A stretch of 64,000 nt of DNA from Prosapia bicincta. Lineage: Eukaryota; Arthropoda; Insecta; Hemiptera; Cercopidae. The notes below the pieces were generated by a model. That model was not told the origin of the DNA and made no database searches. It saw only the letters and a program-made list of their open reading frames with translations. The stretch is taken from NCBI GenBank assembly GCA_036971475.1, contig JBAIZL010000002.1, positions 331,634,320 to 331,698,319 on the forward strand, in the 5' to 3' direction. Positions within the stretch are counted from its first letter, which is position 1, and each line of letters begins with the position of its first letter. Of the stretch, positions 22,827-35,027 are shown in pieces. The position numbers were made by a program, and so were the translations under genes.

Positions 22827-23990
22827 TGTTAAAATATAGCTACAAGGTATCCCTTTAGGCTCGATTTGGTAATAGAAAAAGCAAAAGGTAGCTTAATAAC
22901 AACCGAAGTGGCAAAAATTGAATTTTGGTATAGGCTACATTTTTGCATTGCAACAGAGTGCAAGAAGGCACAGTTTCACACAAGGCATGAATTAACATTG
23001 TAGATTAGTATTTATTTTTCTTAAAAACCAAATCTAACCTAACCAGATAATTTTTAATAATATATAATTATATCTTTATATAATATCATATAATACAGTG
23101 GGGTACTTTTTCAACAATTTATTCATACAGAATTAGTCCATGTTTCTCAATGAGGAACATAAGTTAATGTTCCAAAATTTAACAAAACTTTTAAGGACTA
23201 TTTATGGTTACCAAGGTTCTAAATTATTTTGTCAATGTTTAGAATGTATTTTTTATAACGTCCCCAAAGTTCATAACTATCTTAACCTTCAACCTCTTGA
23301 GTCTGATCAGACAGACTGCTAAATTTATTTGTGTATTTGATTTCTAATAGTGTTAACAATCGCCATATTGTGTTTATCCCCACCCCCATAACTGGTTACT
23401 AATGCCTGCCATCTATCAACTACGCCTATGGTGTTATTTATTGATTTGTTTGTTGCAAACAGTTTCAGTGACTGGACCCAGGATGGAACACTTCCCAGCC
23501 CTTGAGTTAGTGTTTTAGACTCAAATTTTGAAGAGAACTTTTAAAACTGGAATGAGAACATTACAGTTCAGTATCCAAACAACGTAAAAATGAAAAAAGA
23601 GTTAGTGCCAACTCCTGATATTTCTATACATATTAAGAGTAAAGAAAATTACTATAACAGTGTAGTGAATAGTAAAAGTGACAGTAATAAAATTATAAGG
23701 CTTGATACTCCAAACCAACAAAAAAAAACTTTTTGGGTATTGTAAATCTGCCAATTTAGTCTTGAGGCGTTCATGTATGTGTATAATATGGATTGCGACT
23801 GTTCGTCCCCTGTATATCTCAACTTCTATTAGTGTTTGGAACTTACTTTTTACAGAGGATATTTTGAATGTTACATTGAAATAGACAAATTAAAAAATGA
23901 ACAAAGAAAGACCTAAATAGGACAAATATGCTTGGCATGAAACTGATGCATGTAAAGTTAGAGCCTTTTTTATTTAAATTTCTACATTGC
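22827..23990. other. Intergenic AT-rich sequence
   Basis: No domain recognised. The right part could be the decayed 5' end of the piggyBac element that becomes recognisable at 24020. Contains the insect-typical CTAACCTAACC at about 23035. Confidence 0.45.
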
Positions 23991-24019
23991 TATTTTCAAG
24001 TTAAACGGAGAAGATTATA

Positions 24020-25190
24020 AATAGTTGTTTGCAACTGATGGATCTGGGCATGACATATTTAGCTGTGTAATTTCAAAAGCAAAATTTGGAATTCTACTTG
24101 TTTGCTTCAGATTTGATGATCCCACAACTAGAGGAGTGTTCTGTAAAAATGATAATTTAACATCAAACATTTCCCATATCTGAAATATTTAGCCAACTTA
24201 TTGATAGCCCTAAGGTTCTATACATGATTGGTGAGTCTGCCTGTGTTGCTGAGATGTTTGTTACATTTCGTGTGAGATGTAAGTTTTAAATATACATCCC
24301 CAACAAACCCTGTAATATATTCACTGATGCTAGAACTGGCTAACTTTTAAATGTTTCTGTTTCTGATGGTCAAACTTTAAATAGACAAGAAAAGAAACTA
24401 ACGAAGCCAACACAGACTGTGGTTAATCTTACTAAACCAATACATCAATCAAACTGCAAAATCACTGCCGACAATTGGTTTAGCTCAATTGAGTTGAGAG
24501 AAATATTGAAAATAAAGGGGTAGGCACAAATGTCATAATGTGGGCACTTTGAACAAAAAAAAAATAGGAGATTCCTACCAACTACGACCAGGGAAGTTGG
24601 TTCACCGATCTTCAGGTTTACATGTGACAAAACTTTAGTCTCATTTACACCTAAAAAAGTCAAATCAGTAATACTGATCTGAACGATTCATCGCGGAGTA
24701 TCAGTCAACCAGAAATCAATATATATATTACACCCAAACAAAAAGAGGGGTTGACGCATTAGATGAGAAGTACTCAATAGCATGGTGAACTCAACTATAG
24801 CCAATGGTGATCTTTTTTCAGATGTTGGATATAAGTGGTGTAAATTCGTTTATTTTACATATCTTGTACAAGGACAGAATGCATGTAAGCCACTTAACGT
24901 TCTGAAAACTCTTGCAGTAGAGCTGGTGAAACCACAACTGGAGAGACAGAATACAGAGTGTGTGCCTAATATATGAACTACAAGTACTTATTCACCGAGT
25001 ACTAGGGGTAGAAGAGCCTAAACCCAACTATGCTGGAGACAGATTGAACAAAAGAAAGACTTGTTATACATGTGACTCCAAGAAAAGAAGAGAAACTGTC
25101 TACATTTGCTATTTTTGCAAAAAATCCTGTATGGTTTGAGTGTCAACAAAAATTTGAAACGCTTGTAGATTTATGTTATGAATTCAAACA
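24020..25190 (+). pseudogene. piggyBac-type transposase relic
   Basis: Read across frames, the text follows the piggyBac DDE transposase order: LFATDGSGHDIF, VCFRFDDPTTRG, CVAEMFVTFRVRC, ITADNWFSSIEL (Asp-containing core motif), REVGSPIFRFTCDKTLVSF, KKRGVDALDEKYS (Asp-containing core motif), and finally a C-terminal Cys-rich binding domain KRKTCYTCDSKKRRE with CYFCKKSC. Stops and frameshifts are frequent, so it is long dead. The N-terminus and terminal repeats were not found. Confidence 0.75.
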
Positions 25191-25559
25191 TACTTCTAGA
25201 ACTATTCCAATGTTATTGTTAATGCGTGTTTTTGTAAGTGTCTCCATTTCTTGTGAGTTTATTATAACATAGGAAACAGAAAATTAGCAGCAAGTTTCAA
25301 TTTTATCATATACATATAAATTTTGTATAAGCTTAGAAAAAGTATACAATATTCAGCAAATTTTGGTAACACTAACCAAAATAATAGTTTTTTTGGTAAT
25401 AATAGCAAATTTTGGTAATCATAATAGTTTTATCATTTTTATGTTCGAAATGAATATAATTTTGTTATTATTTGCATAGTTAACAACTCAAGTAACCCAT
25501 CAAATTAATTGTAGAAATAGTTATAAAAAATTTTTTTAATATTTGTCAAAAGGAGGCCT

Positions 25560-26281
25560 GCAAGACCGCACCGAGGACAGAGCGTAACAAATATTTCACC
25601 CAGGAATTTAATCGAGAAAACATATTTTACAATTATTTATAGTATATTTGCATATGGATGGGAGGCCTCCGTTTAATGTAGCATACAGAACAACAAATAA
25701 AAGCCAAACGGTTATCAGACACAGCATTAATAACAATACCAACACATACAATAACCCAGGAGTATACAAACTAAAATGCAACAACTGCAATAAGTTCTAT
25801 ATTGGACAAACAGGCAGATCTTTCGCCGAAAGATATAAACAACACAAAAGCGTGCTGCACACTACTATTGAATCCATCTTTGCAAACCACCTCATGGACA
25901 CTAAACACTCATGCAAAAGTATGGAAAATAGCATTAGCATCCTCCACACATACAACTAAGGCCATAAATTAAACATACTAGAACAGTATGAAATATATAG
26001 ATATAGCAACACACATAAAAATGACATCTTAAATGAATGAACACGGCACAGATCACACATACTCTTCGATCACATCACTTCTAACTTTCAAAAAAATGGT
26101 ACCGAGGAAGCGCAACTGCAGCATTTCTAGCGGCAAAAATACAAGGCTGAAGAAGTCGTAAGACAAAAATGTTTCCTCCAAGTGTAAGTTAACAACTTTT
26201 AGTTAACAAAAAGTCTGGTCGCAAGCACTAGCAAATGTGTAATAAGGATTAACAACCAGCTAGTCATGAACAGCAACAAGA
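25560..26281 (+). mobile_element. PLE family-1 3' end with GIY-YIG endonuclease domain
   Basis: The frame 25648-25959 encodes a GIY-YIG nuclease domain: GVYKLKCNNCNKFYIGQ, then RSFAERYKQH, with a CxxC pair typical of PLE endonucleases. After a stop the sequence continues NILEQYEIYRYSNTHKND and SHILFDHITSN, the usual C-terminal tail. The 3' untranslated end (TTTCCTCCAAGTGTAAG) is shared with 6399-7170. The reverse transcriptase is absent: 5'-truncated. Confidence 0.85.
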
Positions 26282-26369
26282 TTTTGGTATATCACCCTTT
26301 TAATGTACAATATTTGGTAACAATACAGTATGTAAGAAAAAAATAGTTAAGTGTTGAGAAAAAGGTAGC

Positions 26370-26660
26370 ATTATTAATGGGCTGCAAAAAAAGAAATAGC
26401 TCAAATATTTGGTATTCCCATTAGTACAGTATCAATAGTAATTAAAAATTAAAAATTTGTCTTAAAAATCCATCAATTTTTAAATGATGAACAAAACCTA
26501 AATATAGCAATGTAGATAAGGTCATTCAATATTGTAATAAATTGTTTGTGTTAAAAACCTTCCAGTTTTAGGGGGAAATTTTTTAAAATATTATGCTTGT
26601 TTTTTATACTATATCTCAACATTTCAACAGTGGTTCAAGAAATAATAAAAGTGTTAAGAA
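26370..26660 (+). pseudogene. Possible pogo/Tigger-type transposase N-terminal relic
   Basis: AKKEIAQIFGIPISTVSIVI looks like the helix-turn-helix of pogo-type transposases. The following NVDKVIQYCNKLF may be the next DNA-binding segment. It is short and broken, so the assignment is tentative. Confidence 0.35.
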
Positions 26661-27779
26661 TACATTCTTAAAAGACTTATTTTTGTACTGGAAAGTAACA
26701 ATCCCACTGAAAATGATATTGACTTTAGACTCATATCAAATTTATCTATTGTATGACAAAACAATTTCCGGAATTCATAGTAAAAAATTGCTTCATAATA
26801 GATGGCTTTTCAGAAACCTAGACTGTATATCTTACAGATCATCCACATATTAAAGAATGGTCGAATCACTTACAATATGTAATTTCAATAAACGTTTTCA
26901 TTCCACTTAATGAATTTTTAAACGTTATTGATGTTTCTATGATAGGCTAGGGCCTAAATCCAAGACAAAATCGAGCGTTTGTTACAGCAGGGGTGCAGCA
27001 CTCACCTCAAACACGTTTTGGGGACTACTAATAGCGGTCTGGACAGCATCCATGTTTGTGTTAAGCAAACCGTGCAATTGAAAGTAAAACCTGTTTGTGT
27101 TTTACCAGAGTTCTCCCAAGCATTCCCACATTTGTGTCAAGATTATGATCGTCAAATACATTTCCTTCTAGATCTTATGATATTATGGAGAATGCATGTC
27201 ATTTTTATTATAAGGCATGTGTATTTCTCGTTTGTATCAATTCCTTTACCAATAATACCCCACTTTGCATTCAAAATACCAAATCTGCATTCAATCCATG
27301 TGGTGCAAAATCAAAAACTTGTATTGATGAAGAATTTTTATTTTTGAAAAGTCTTCTCTAATCAATGAAGAAACCACCAGTTTTTAAAGAATGTCAGTTT
27401 CAGAGGAAAATTAGTTGATAGAGACAATAGCCAAAAACAAATGGTGTTTTTATAATACAGGGTTATGTTATTATCCTGACTCTGCGCCTAATCAAATGTA
27501 TTACTCCCAGCCCGGTATGAGTGAAGGATCAACACATATCTTTCAAAATCAGGCTAATACTAATGAACAATTAATAAGCTCAGTTAATATCGAGTAGTGC
27601 AATTAAGTCGGTTAGAGTGTTTTAAATGTGTTTAATACTAATTATAATTTAATATTATTATATAAATTTTTACTCACTATTAACTGTTCTGCGGGAAAAT
27701 CTGTTATATATAGAAGTTTGTACTAATAAACTTTAAATGTGATGCTATTTTCTAATATATAGTATAAGTGAGTAGAGAA
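26661..27779. other. Unassigned intergenic sequence
   Basis: An open frame at 26979-27347 (122 codons) does not resemble a family I know and has no supporting signals. Nothing else recognised. Confidence 0.4.
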
Positions 27780-27870
27780 TTAGCTTCGTAAAAGGAAGGA
27801 ATGTTTTGAAACGCGTCAGCATGTAAGCAATTAAGTATTCAATTAGTTAAATATTTTTTTAAATTAGTAA
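27780..27870. repeat. Partial copy of the 206-bp foldback family
   Basis: TAGCTTCGTAAAAGG, GTTTTGAAACGCGTCAGC and TAAGTATTCAATTAGTTAAA match one arm of the elements at 22187 and 61117. Confidence 0.55.
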
Positions 27871-27962
27871 TATAGTAAAAAGTTGACACTGACATTCTTG
27901 CATAATTTATCTTCATTTGATCCTAATGTTGAATCATAATGTCGAAAATTCGCATATATGGT

Positions 27963-28565
27963 TATTATTATTATTAATTGTAAACATTTTTTCCACCACT
28001 AAGTGCAATAATTTTACCTTATGTGATGAGGCACTTTCGGTCACTTAACCATTGTCGAATCACTGAATTTTCTCTATTTTTCTGGTGTGGTTGTTCGGTC
28101 CATGATGTTGGTATTTGTTGACGCCATGCATGATCTTCTTGAGCCGCGTTTATAATTTTTTTGAATAGTACGGTCATCTGTAGGTTCATTAAATTGTTGT
28201 GTATGTTTTTATAGATTTGGTATTTTTCTAGTGAGTTTCATGCTATTGGGTTATTATTTATTTCAAGTATGGTTGGGTTATTTTCATAATTTGTTATTTC
28301 ATGTTTATGTGATATTAGGTGTGCTGCTACATTTGATCCTTTTGTATTTTTATTTTTGAATGCTCTGAAAAGTTCTTCAAATCATATTTTAAATGATCTG
28401 GTTGTTTTTCCTATGTAAAATGTGTTGCAGCATATGTAATTTTGTAGATTCCAGATAGGTTATGTTTTTCTGTATTTGTTTTGTAGTTTGTGTTATTAAG
28501 ATATTTTATTATTTTGTTATTTGGTTTGTATGTTGGAGTGTACAATTTTTTCCAATTATTCTGAT
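27963..28565 (-). mobile_element. PLE family-3 3' end with GIY-YIG remains
   Basis: On the - strand: YKPNNKIIKYLNNTNYKTN, LSGIYKIT, GKTTRSFKI, AFKNKNTKGSNVAAHLIS, then LEKYQIYKNIHNN. This is the same family as 58.85-60.39 kb. Several stops. The 3' untranslated part (27963-28090) is the block duplicated as a foldback at 10.4-10.65 and 43.34-43.55 kb. Confidence 0.8.
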
Positions 28566-28616
28566 CTCAATTCTGTAATATGTAATCCGTAATGTAATAT
28601 GTAATCTGTATATTTT

Positions 28617-28672
28617 GTAATCCGGCATCCCTCAAGTCCCGAATGTGACCGATTACAGGAAGTTTACTGTAT
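28617..28672. repeat. Possible single Tigger-like terminal repeat
   Basis: Read in reverse it begins TACAGTAAACTTCCTGTAATC, similar in style to the CAG-starting ends at 39.3, 46.97 and 54.36 kb. No partner end found. Confidence 0.3.
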
Positions 28673-29250
28673 TAATAAATGTTAAACTTTATAAGTATAA
28701 ACTAGTAACTCTAGTTAAAGAATAAAACAAATAAGATAACATAATTTCATTAAATTGTATATTTATTTTTTAAAGATATTTTGTAAATTATCTAAAGAGG
28801 TTATATTTGTAGATTAATTTTTATTAGAATAATGGTATGGGTATGCTATTAGATAAAAATTAAATATAAAACAGTGACGAATGTAAACCAAATTTGAATA
28901 CCAGTTTGAGTGAACAAAAACTGTTCAATTAAAAACATTGCAGAAATTAGTAAGTGGACCATCAAAATTCAATTTTCTCTGGTTCAATACTTTTTATTTC
29001 TATTGTAGTAAATTTAAAATTTCTGTTTTCGTTTTATAACTGAAATTTTAAAACTTGAAGTTTTTGTGTTATACATCTTGAAGTTTTATTTTTAATTACA
29101 CTTTTGGTATGAACTTGGCAAAAAACCACTACTTAATGATATTTTCAGCAGACAAGTGTCACACTAAGTCAGGGCCAAAGATGATACTAAAAGTGTAATG
29201 AAAATTTAATTTATTAAAATTCTAAAGATAAAAAAATGTTTACATAATAA
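28673..29250. other. Intergenic AT-rich sequence
   Basis: Nothing recognisable. Confidence 0.5.
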
Positions 29251-29385
29251 TGACTAAAAATACTTGTAAATTGTTACACTTGCCTATAGTAGCACATACT
29301 TTATATTGTTGAGGATGGCTGTTTCGGGGGATGTGTCCCATTTTCAACTTAGATTCTAACTCATTGTTGAAGATGGAATCAACAA
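29251..29385. mobile_element. PLE family-2 terminal fragment
   Basis: Contains TTACACTTGCCTATAGTAGC, GTTGAGGATGGCTGTTTCGG and GATGTGTCCCATT, then GATGGAATCAAC, the complement of the outer edge seen at 3789 and 57791. A collapsed foldback; the frame read across it on the - strand is not a gene. Confidence 0.7.
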
Positions 29386-30149
29386 ATAATAATAATGACT
29401 TTGTGTTCATGTTATTGGTCACTATGTATTCTATGACAAGTTTTACATTCTTAATTATAAGATTATAAAACCTTCTTGATAAGAAAATATGAATGAACCT
29501 TTTTGACATTTGTTCTTTAAAATGTAATGCTCTTCTTTTTCAAAATCCGTCTTTAAAAGTCATTGATTGAGCTTTAACTAATGAAAATGATTCAGTGAGA
29601 TTTAATAACGTTTTGGAAAAAAACAAGAGTGTATGTTTATTGTACACTTAATATTTATTGAATTCATTATGTCTTTGTAACTACAAGAAAATTACAAGGA
29701 CTTCAGTTACCACTAAAGAAATGCCGAAAAAAATTATAACTTCAGATGAGACAATACAAGAAAAGCTTACAATAATATAATAATCATAAAAATTATCACT
29801 GAAAAATTAATTAAAAGTGTGAACATATGAGTAAACTAATTTCCTATCCAAATTTTATATATAAAAAATGAATGCAAGAAGTACATAATTGCAGGAGAAA
29901 AATAATTAAAATTGTGGATTTGAACTTTGGGTTAAAAAGCTTTCAAATAAATATTAAACTTGAAAGAAATTATACAATATTTTACAATTACAAAGTGGTC
30001 TTATAGCACATTCTACATAGAAATATGCTTATTATTTACACCATATCTTAATAGTATCAGTAATAGATTAGCTTTAGTCCTCCAACTTCAATAATTTAGC
30101 TATTGACAATGTTACTAAAAAATACATTAAAAAAAAAAAAAGAAAAAAT
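29386..30149. other. Intergenic AT-rich sequence
   Basis: Nothing recognisable. Confidence 0.5.
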
Positions 30150-30552
30150 GGTAATTATTACGATCAGCGACAACTGATTCGATCGGCGAAATTGTTTTCC
30201 TTGATCAATTTGACCTTGCTAAACACGAATGTGAAATTTTTTTACTGCAAACACATTTAAAAAAATAATAGTAATAACCCGACCTGACCTGGTTTTCTTA
30301 GTTTAATATGTGTTTGCCGTTAAAAATAATTTTGAATTCGTGTTCAGCAAGGTAAAATCTATCGAAAAAATTTTGCCGATCGGAGCATTAGTAAGCACCA
30401 AAGTCGTCAGGTCAGGTTAGGTTAGGTTATTTTTTTCATGTAAATATATGTTTGCAGTAAAAAAAAACTTCAGATTCGTGTTCAGCAAGGTCAAATTGAT
30501 CAGGGAGAAAAATTTTGCAGATCGGAGTGGTAGTCGCTGATCTTAATAATTA
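30150..30552. mobile_element. MITE of about 400 bp with three internal repeats
   Basis: Terminal inverted repeats GGTAATTATTACGATCAGCG at the left and the near-complement at the right. Inside, a block of about 100 bp (CGTGTTCAGCAAGGTCAAAT core) occurs once inverted on the left and twice direct on the right. A short TTAGG-like run (GGTTAGGTTAGGTTA) lies at 30417-30431. No coding capacity. Confidence 0.75.
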
Positions 30553-31120
30553 CCCGATATACTTACAAAGTATCTTAGGATAGATTTGGTTATCAAAAAA
30601 TTAAGTTAAATAATGATAACACTCAAATCAGGAAGTTCAGCACATAAAACAATTTAAGTCTACACATATAGCAGAAAAAATACTACTATATTACTACATT
30701 ACGTTTTATAAATGTTTATGTAGACATGGTGATGGAGCCTTTGTTTTAAGTTTACAAATTCTATATTTTTGGCATAGAAAGTTTTATACACTTTAGTTTT
30801 TTTATAACCAAACCTATAATAAAAAGAATTCTTTGTAACTATATTTAATATATGAATGTTAATGTAAAGTAAAATAATATGATTACAAATAAAGAATTAC
30901 CGTGCAGGGTTATATTTATATACTGTGGTTATATTTCCAACATCATTATTTACACTTTCTAAACAGTTTTTATATTTTTCAGCACTTGAAGTTCCTGTTA
31001 CTTGCTTAGAAAATATATCTGAGTAATGTAATAAATAAATAATTTTAAAAAATATTGTCAATTCCTACTTTGGTCAACAAACAAAAATTTTATTTTAGTT
31101 ACTTTTTTATTAAATAATTA
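30553..31120. other. Intergenic AT-rich sequence
   Basis: Nothing recognisable. Confidence 0.5.
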
Positions 31121-31250
31121 TAACTAAAAACACTTGTAACAAGTTGTTACGCTTGCCTATAGTAACAAGTTGTTGTTATAACAACCACTATAGTTACAAG
31201 TGTATTTAGTTAAAACTATTAGCTCGCGTTAAGATGGAATCAACAATTAT
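31121..31250. mobile_element. PLE family-2 terminal foldback, short form
   Basis: TAACTAAAAACACTTGTAAC at the left and its complement at the right enclose TTGCCTATAGTAAC, followed by GATGGAATCAAC. Same terminal family as 3789 and 57791 but with most of the arm deleted. Confidence 0.65.
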
Positions 31251-31974
31251 AAATAATTATAATTAATATAAATATGTATATGCGTATGACAGAATAGAAT
31301 AATGTGAAAGAAAATCAGAAAGTGAAATTGATAATTAAAATCAACTAATTAAATTTAATTAATGAATTATTATTTGAAAACCTGTATTAACATCAAGTGT
31401 CATCCTCTACAAGTTTTAAAAAATGTATGTAAACTTGAGTGGATGAAAAGTATTTTTTTAAGTATAAATAGAGAGTGTGAAATAATAGTAAGAATTGAAA
31501 AAGGAAAAAACACGAAGTTGAATACCATTTGGTAAGGTAGTCATCACTGAACACTGATAACAACTAGATTAAATATCTTGTTTTAACTTGTTTTTATAAA
31601 CTTGAACCATTCTTCTTTAAACATCAACTGTGTTTAAATGTGTATATATAAATATATATATATAATATGTGTGTGTGTGTGTTTTTGAATGTCTCATGCA
31701 AATATAGGCCCGGTTCAGGAATCTTCACAATAACCACCAAACTGGTCAGATGAAAAAATTGAGATGACTTTAAACTTAATATATACATGTATAACCTATT
31801 TAGGTCAAAGTAATATTGATACATTTGTCCTAGAGGTTAACAAGGAATAAAAACGTGAAGAAAGCATGTTTCTTTGTTAAGAAAGATATCTTCAGTTCTA
31901 ATATTGAAAAATGTAGATATGCAGATATGTTTTTATAAGCATGATGTTTTGAAGTAATTTTTTTCATCAAAGAT
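31251..31974. other. Intergenic AT-rich sequence
   Basis: Short TA and TG runs at about 31650-31682; no gene recognised. Confidence 0.5.
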
Positions 31975-32252
31975 ATTAATCACTTTAACATTTATATTAA
32001 TGACACTTAATTTATATTAACATTATTGTTAAAGTGATTAATTAAGATTCACCGAACGTAATGGACAACAAAATTCAAGAGATCAAAGATATTTTAAAAA
32101 ATAAAAACACTAAATGTTTTGAAATCAAAATTTACAAACTATACACCACTATACAACTGTATAATTATTTAGGCCAAAAAACACAAAGTACTAATTTCTT
32201 TACAAAAAAAACTGAACAAAAAAACCTGTCTAAATCATATAGGAATTGGTAA
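31975..32252 (+). mobile_element. PLE 5'-region fragment with a short open frame
   Basis: Inverted ATTAATCACTTTAACA / TGTTAAAGTGATTAAT pair (31975-32044), then the ACCGAACGTAATGGAC motif and a 63-codon frame from 32061 (MDNKIQEIKDILKNKNT) that may be the N-terminus of a PLE protein. It converges on PRPF6: the frame end overlaps the PRPF6 stop by 18 bp. Confidence 0.45.
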
Positions 32253-35027
32253 ATCTTTAGCCACAAGAATTAAAATCTGATCTGTTGTTAACCTCCAATT
32301 TTTAATATTCTTTGAAACTCGACACCAGTTTTCACCATGATGAGGTTCAGCAGCAACACACCGTTTTTTCACTTCTTCTTGAGTTTCCTCAGTCCCATTC
32401 AACAGTTCAAACTTATAAAAATAAGCCCAAGCATCACCTAAATCTGGTTCAATTTTCACAGTTCGATTAAACCATTCTCTACATTTTTGAAGCTTACGTT
32501 CACACCAGAAAAGTTTAGACACTGCCAAGAGGACATGAGGGTCATGCTCACAACGTTTAAGTGCATCAACGCTTTTTGTTTTTCTTTGAAATCGAGGTTC
32601 TAAGAAAATTGCTTCTGCCCATAAATTTCCAGCACTTGGACATTCTTGCAATGCCTTTGCTATTAATGTGTTTGCAATATCTTTTAGGCCTGCCCTAAAT
32701 TCAACTCGTATTGCTTCTAACCATAATTGAGGGCAATTGGCATTTTTTAACCTTCCTTTTTCTAACACCGATCTTGCCTTAGTCAAATGACCTCTACGTT
32801 CTTCTAAACTGCATAACATAAGCCACAAAGGAACTGATGCTGGACACTTTTTAATTGCTGTATTATAAGTTTCAAAAGCTTTATCTAGATTACCTTGTTG
32901 TTCTTCAATTTGTCCTTTCATCATCCATAGTTTAGCATAATCTGGAAATACTTTGATAGCTTCTTCTAAAAGATGTAAGGCAAGTTCTAGATTGTCTAAA
33001 CACCACTCCAGTTTAGCTGATTTCATCATTACTCTTGGTGTAGGAGCAGAAGCACGAGCTTTAGCTAACAGTCGTCGTGCTCTTTCATATTCAGAATTCT
33101 CAGATTCTAATTTGACAGCAGCTAACCAGATCTCTTCTGAATTTGGATTAGCTTGGAAAGCAAGAGATAAGATACCTCGTGCAGCCGGTACATCACCAGC
33201 CATCCATTTCGATTTAGCTCCCATCAACCACAGAACTTCAGATTTTGGACAATGTGCAACTGCTCTTTGTAATAATGATTCAAGTGATTCTCTAGTACCA
33301 TGACTTTTTTCAAAGTATGCCGCTCTCAACCAAATAGATTTCTTACTAGGGAAAGTTGCCAAAGCATGTGCATAAACTGCACGAGCACATTCATAAGCTC
33401 CTTGAGCTGCACATGCTTCAGCATCTTCCATCCATGTATGTTTCCTATCTTCTTCTTCAACTCCTTGTCCAATTATTGATCGAATTAGAGCTTGACAACA
33501 ATGAACTGAACCTGACTTTTCAGCTTCAACGGCTTCTTTAAACCAATGTTCACGGTTAATTTCAACTCCATTAGCACTAAGTGAAGTAATAGCTCTGTCT
33601 ATGATCTTTCCCACCATGTGGTTATTTCCATGGGCTTCTTCAAGTTTAGCAGCTGTGGTCCATATTTGTCTATCTGTTGGAATATTTTCTCGAGCTTTGT
33701 TTAACACTTTACGAGCATTTTCATAGGTTTCAAGCCTAGCTAAAGCAAGCCATAAATCTACACTTGTAGGACAACATTCAACAGCACGACTAAGTAAAAT
33801 TCTTGCATCTTCTGGTTCTTCAAGTTCAACTGCAGCTTTCCACAAACGAACAGAATTGGGAATATGCTCAAGAGCTTTTCTATACACCCTTCGTTTAGCT
33901 TTTGTTTCAGTTTCAAGATCAGCAGCTCTAATCCATATTCTTACAGACGTAGGAATATGACGAACCGCTTGAGCTATAACTCCACGAGCTGTATCTGGGG
34001 GCTGTAACCTGGCTGCTTCTAACCACAAATCCTCTGATTTAGGATTATCTTCACATCCCTTCATTATTAAATTACGAGCCGCTTGAATCTTTCCTGTAAC
34101 TTCTTCAAGGCGAGCAGAAGCAATCCAGGCTGGAGGATGATTTGGATTTGTTTCTCGAACCGATTTTAATAAAAGTCGTGCTTTCTTGATATCATTAATG
34201 TCACCACCATATGTTGGAATCATACTTTGTAAATCAGTAAGATATCCTTTAGGATCTACTACAGTTTGACCTTCTACTGAGTCAGAAACCTGATTTAGTT
34301 TTACATTCATTAAAGTGTTTCGAGCTTGTCCCATTTTACGCAAATCAAGATCCCCTGTTGGAGTTAACATTCCAGGAGTTGCATTTCCTGATGGAATAGC
34401 ACTCATTAATCCACTACTTGGATCAATTGATGTTGTAGTTTCTCCACCTAAATTTCTTGATAAAACTGAATCAGGGAGAGGTGTAAATCTTTCTGCGCGT
34501 GGGTTCCTTATTTTACGATTTCTAGCATCCCCTACTTCTGGTACATTACGCCACTGATCTTCAGTTACTGTTACCAGACCTCTCTTTAAATCACTAAACT
34601 GTTGTTGAATTTTTGGTCTCTCTTGCCGGTATCTTTCTAATTCCTCTTTAAGTCTTTTTTCTCTATACTCTTTCCTCTTTTCATCCATTCTCTTGTCTAT
34701 TTCTTCATATATCATGTCTGCTTCTTCATCATCTTTGTCATAAGGGTCTTTACTAAACAAGGAGCCTCCATAACCTGAAAACTCATCGTAGTTAGAATCA
34801 TTTAAATCTTCGTCATCATCTTCCTCTTCTTCTTTCTTTTTTCGTTTACTCGGTGGAGCATGACGATCATCTGAAACATCATTCGCATCACGAGCTGGTC
34901 CAATATCAGAACGAGTGGTGAATCCTGTTGCACCTCGACCAACACCGGCAACATACCCCAATGGGGCAGGAACGCCCATGAAATGTTTCTTATTACGATT
35001 AACTAACGCGGCAGGTGGAGCTGTCAT
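32235..35027 (-). CDS. PRPF6: Pre-mRNA-processing factor 6 (PRPF6/Prp6), U5/tri-snRNP protein
   Basis: One uninterrupted frame of 930 codons, close to the length of other animal PRPF6 proteins. PRPF6 is a nuclear scaffold that bridges U5 and U4/U6 snRNPs in the spliceosomal tri-snRNP. Residues about 12-170 are the PRP1 N-terminal domain: [20 protein letters not shown], an acidic Lys/Glu/Asp tract, [18 protein letters not shown], and the basic helix [18 protein letters not shown]. From about residue 280 to 900 there are tandem HAT/TPR-type helical repeats with the W...A..E signature ([56 protein letters not shown]). The start ATG (35025-35027) has AAAA before it and fits the conserved N-terminus. 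No introns interrupt the frame. Certain. Confidence 0.98.
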   Translation of the reverse strand: MTAPPAALVNRNKKHFMGVPAPLGYVAGVGRGATGFTTRSDIGPARDANDVSDDRHAPPSKRKKKEEEEDDDEDLNDSNYDEFSGYGGSLFSKDPYDKDDEEADMIYEEIDKRMDEKRKEYREKRLKEELERYRQERPKIQQQFSDLKRGLVTVTEDQWRNVPEVGDARNRKIRNPRAERFTPLPDSVLSRNLGGETTTSIDPSSGLMSAIPSGNATPGMLTPTGDLDLRKMGQARNTLMNVKLNQVSDSVEGQTVVDPKGYLTDLQSMIPTYGGDINDIKKARLLLKSVRETNPNHPPAWIASARLEEVTGKIQAARNLIMKGCEDNPKSEDLWLEAARLQPPDTARGVIAQAVRHIPTSVRIWIRAADLETETKAKRRVYRKALEHIPNSVRLWKAAVELEEPEDARILLSRAVECCPTSVDLWLALARLETYENARKVLNKARENIPTDRQIWTTAAKLEEAHGNNHMVGKIIDRAITSLSANGVEINREHWFKEAVEAEKSGSVHCCQALIRSIIGQGVEEEDRKHTWMEDAEACAAQGAYECARAVYAHALATFPSKKSIWLRAAYFEKSHGTRESLESLLQRAVAHCPKSEVLWLMGAKSKWMAGDVPAARGILSLAFQANPNSEEIWLAAVKLESENSEYERARRLLAKARASAPTPRVMMKSAKLEWCLDNLELALHLLEEAIKVFPDYAKLWMMKGQIEEQQGNLDKAFETYNTAIKKCPASVPLWLMLCSLEERRGHLTKARSVLEKGRLKNANCPQLWLEAIRVEFRAGLKDIANTLIAKALQECPSAGNLWAEAIFLEPRFQRKTKSVDALKRCEHDPHVLLAVSKLFWCERKLQKCREWFNRTVKIEPDLGDAWAYFYKFELLNGTEETQEEVKKRCVAAEPHHGENWCRVSKNIKNWRLTTDQILILVAKDLPIPI

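Noticed and set aside
26979..27347. 122-codon open frame
   Set aside because: No recognisable family, no flanking splice sites, no codon-use argument; left unassigned.
30417..30431. TTAGG-like run as a telomeric tract
   Set aside because: Only three units, inside a MITE; not evidence for an interstitial telomere.
31624..31824. 66-codon frame on the - strand
   Set aside because: Partly read from a TA/TG run and without a recognisable domain.
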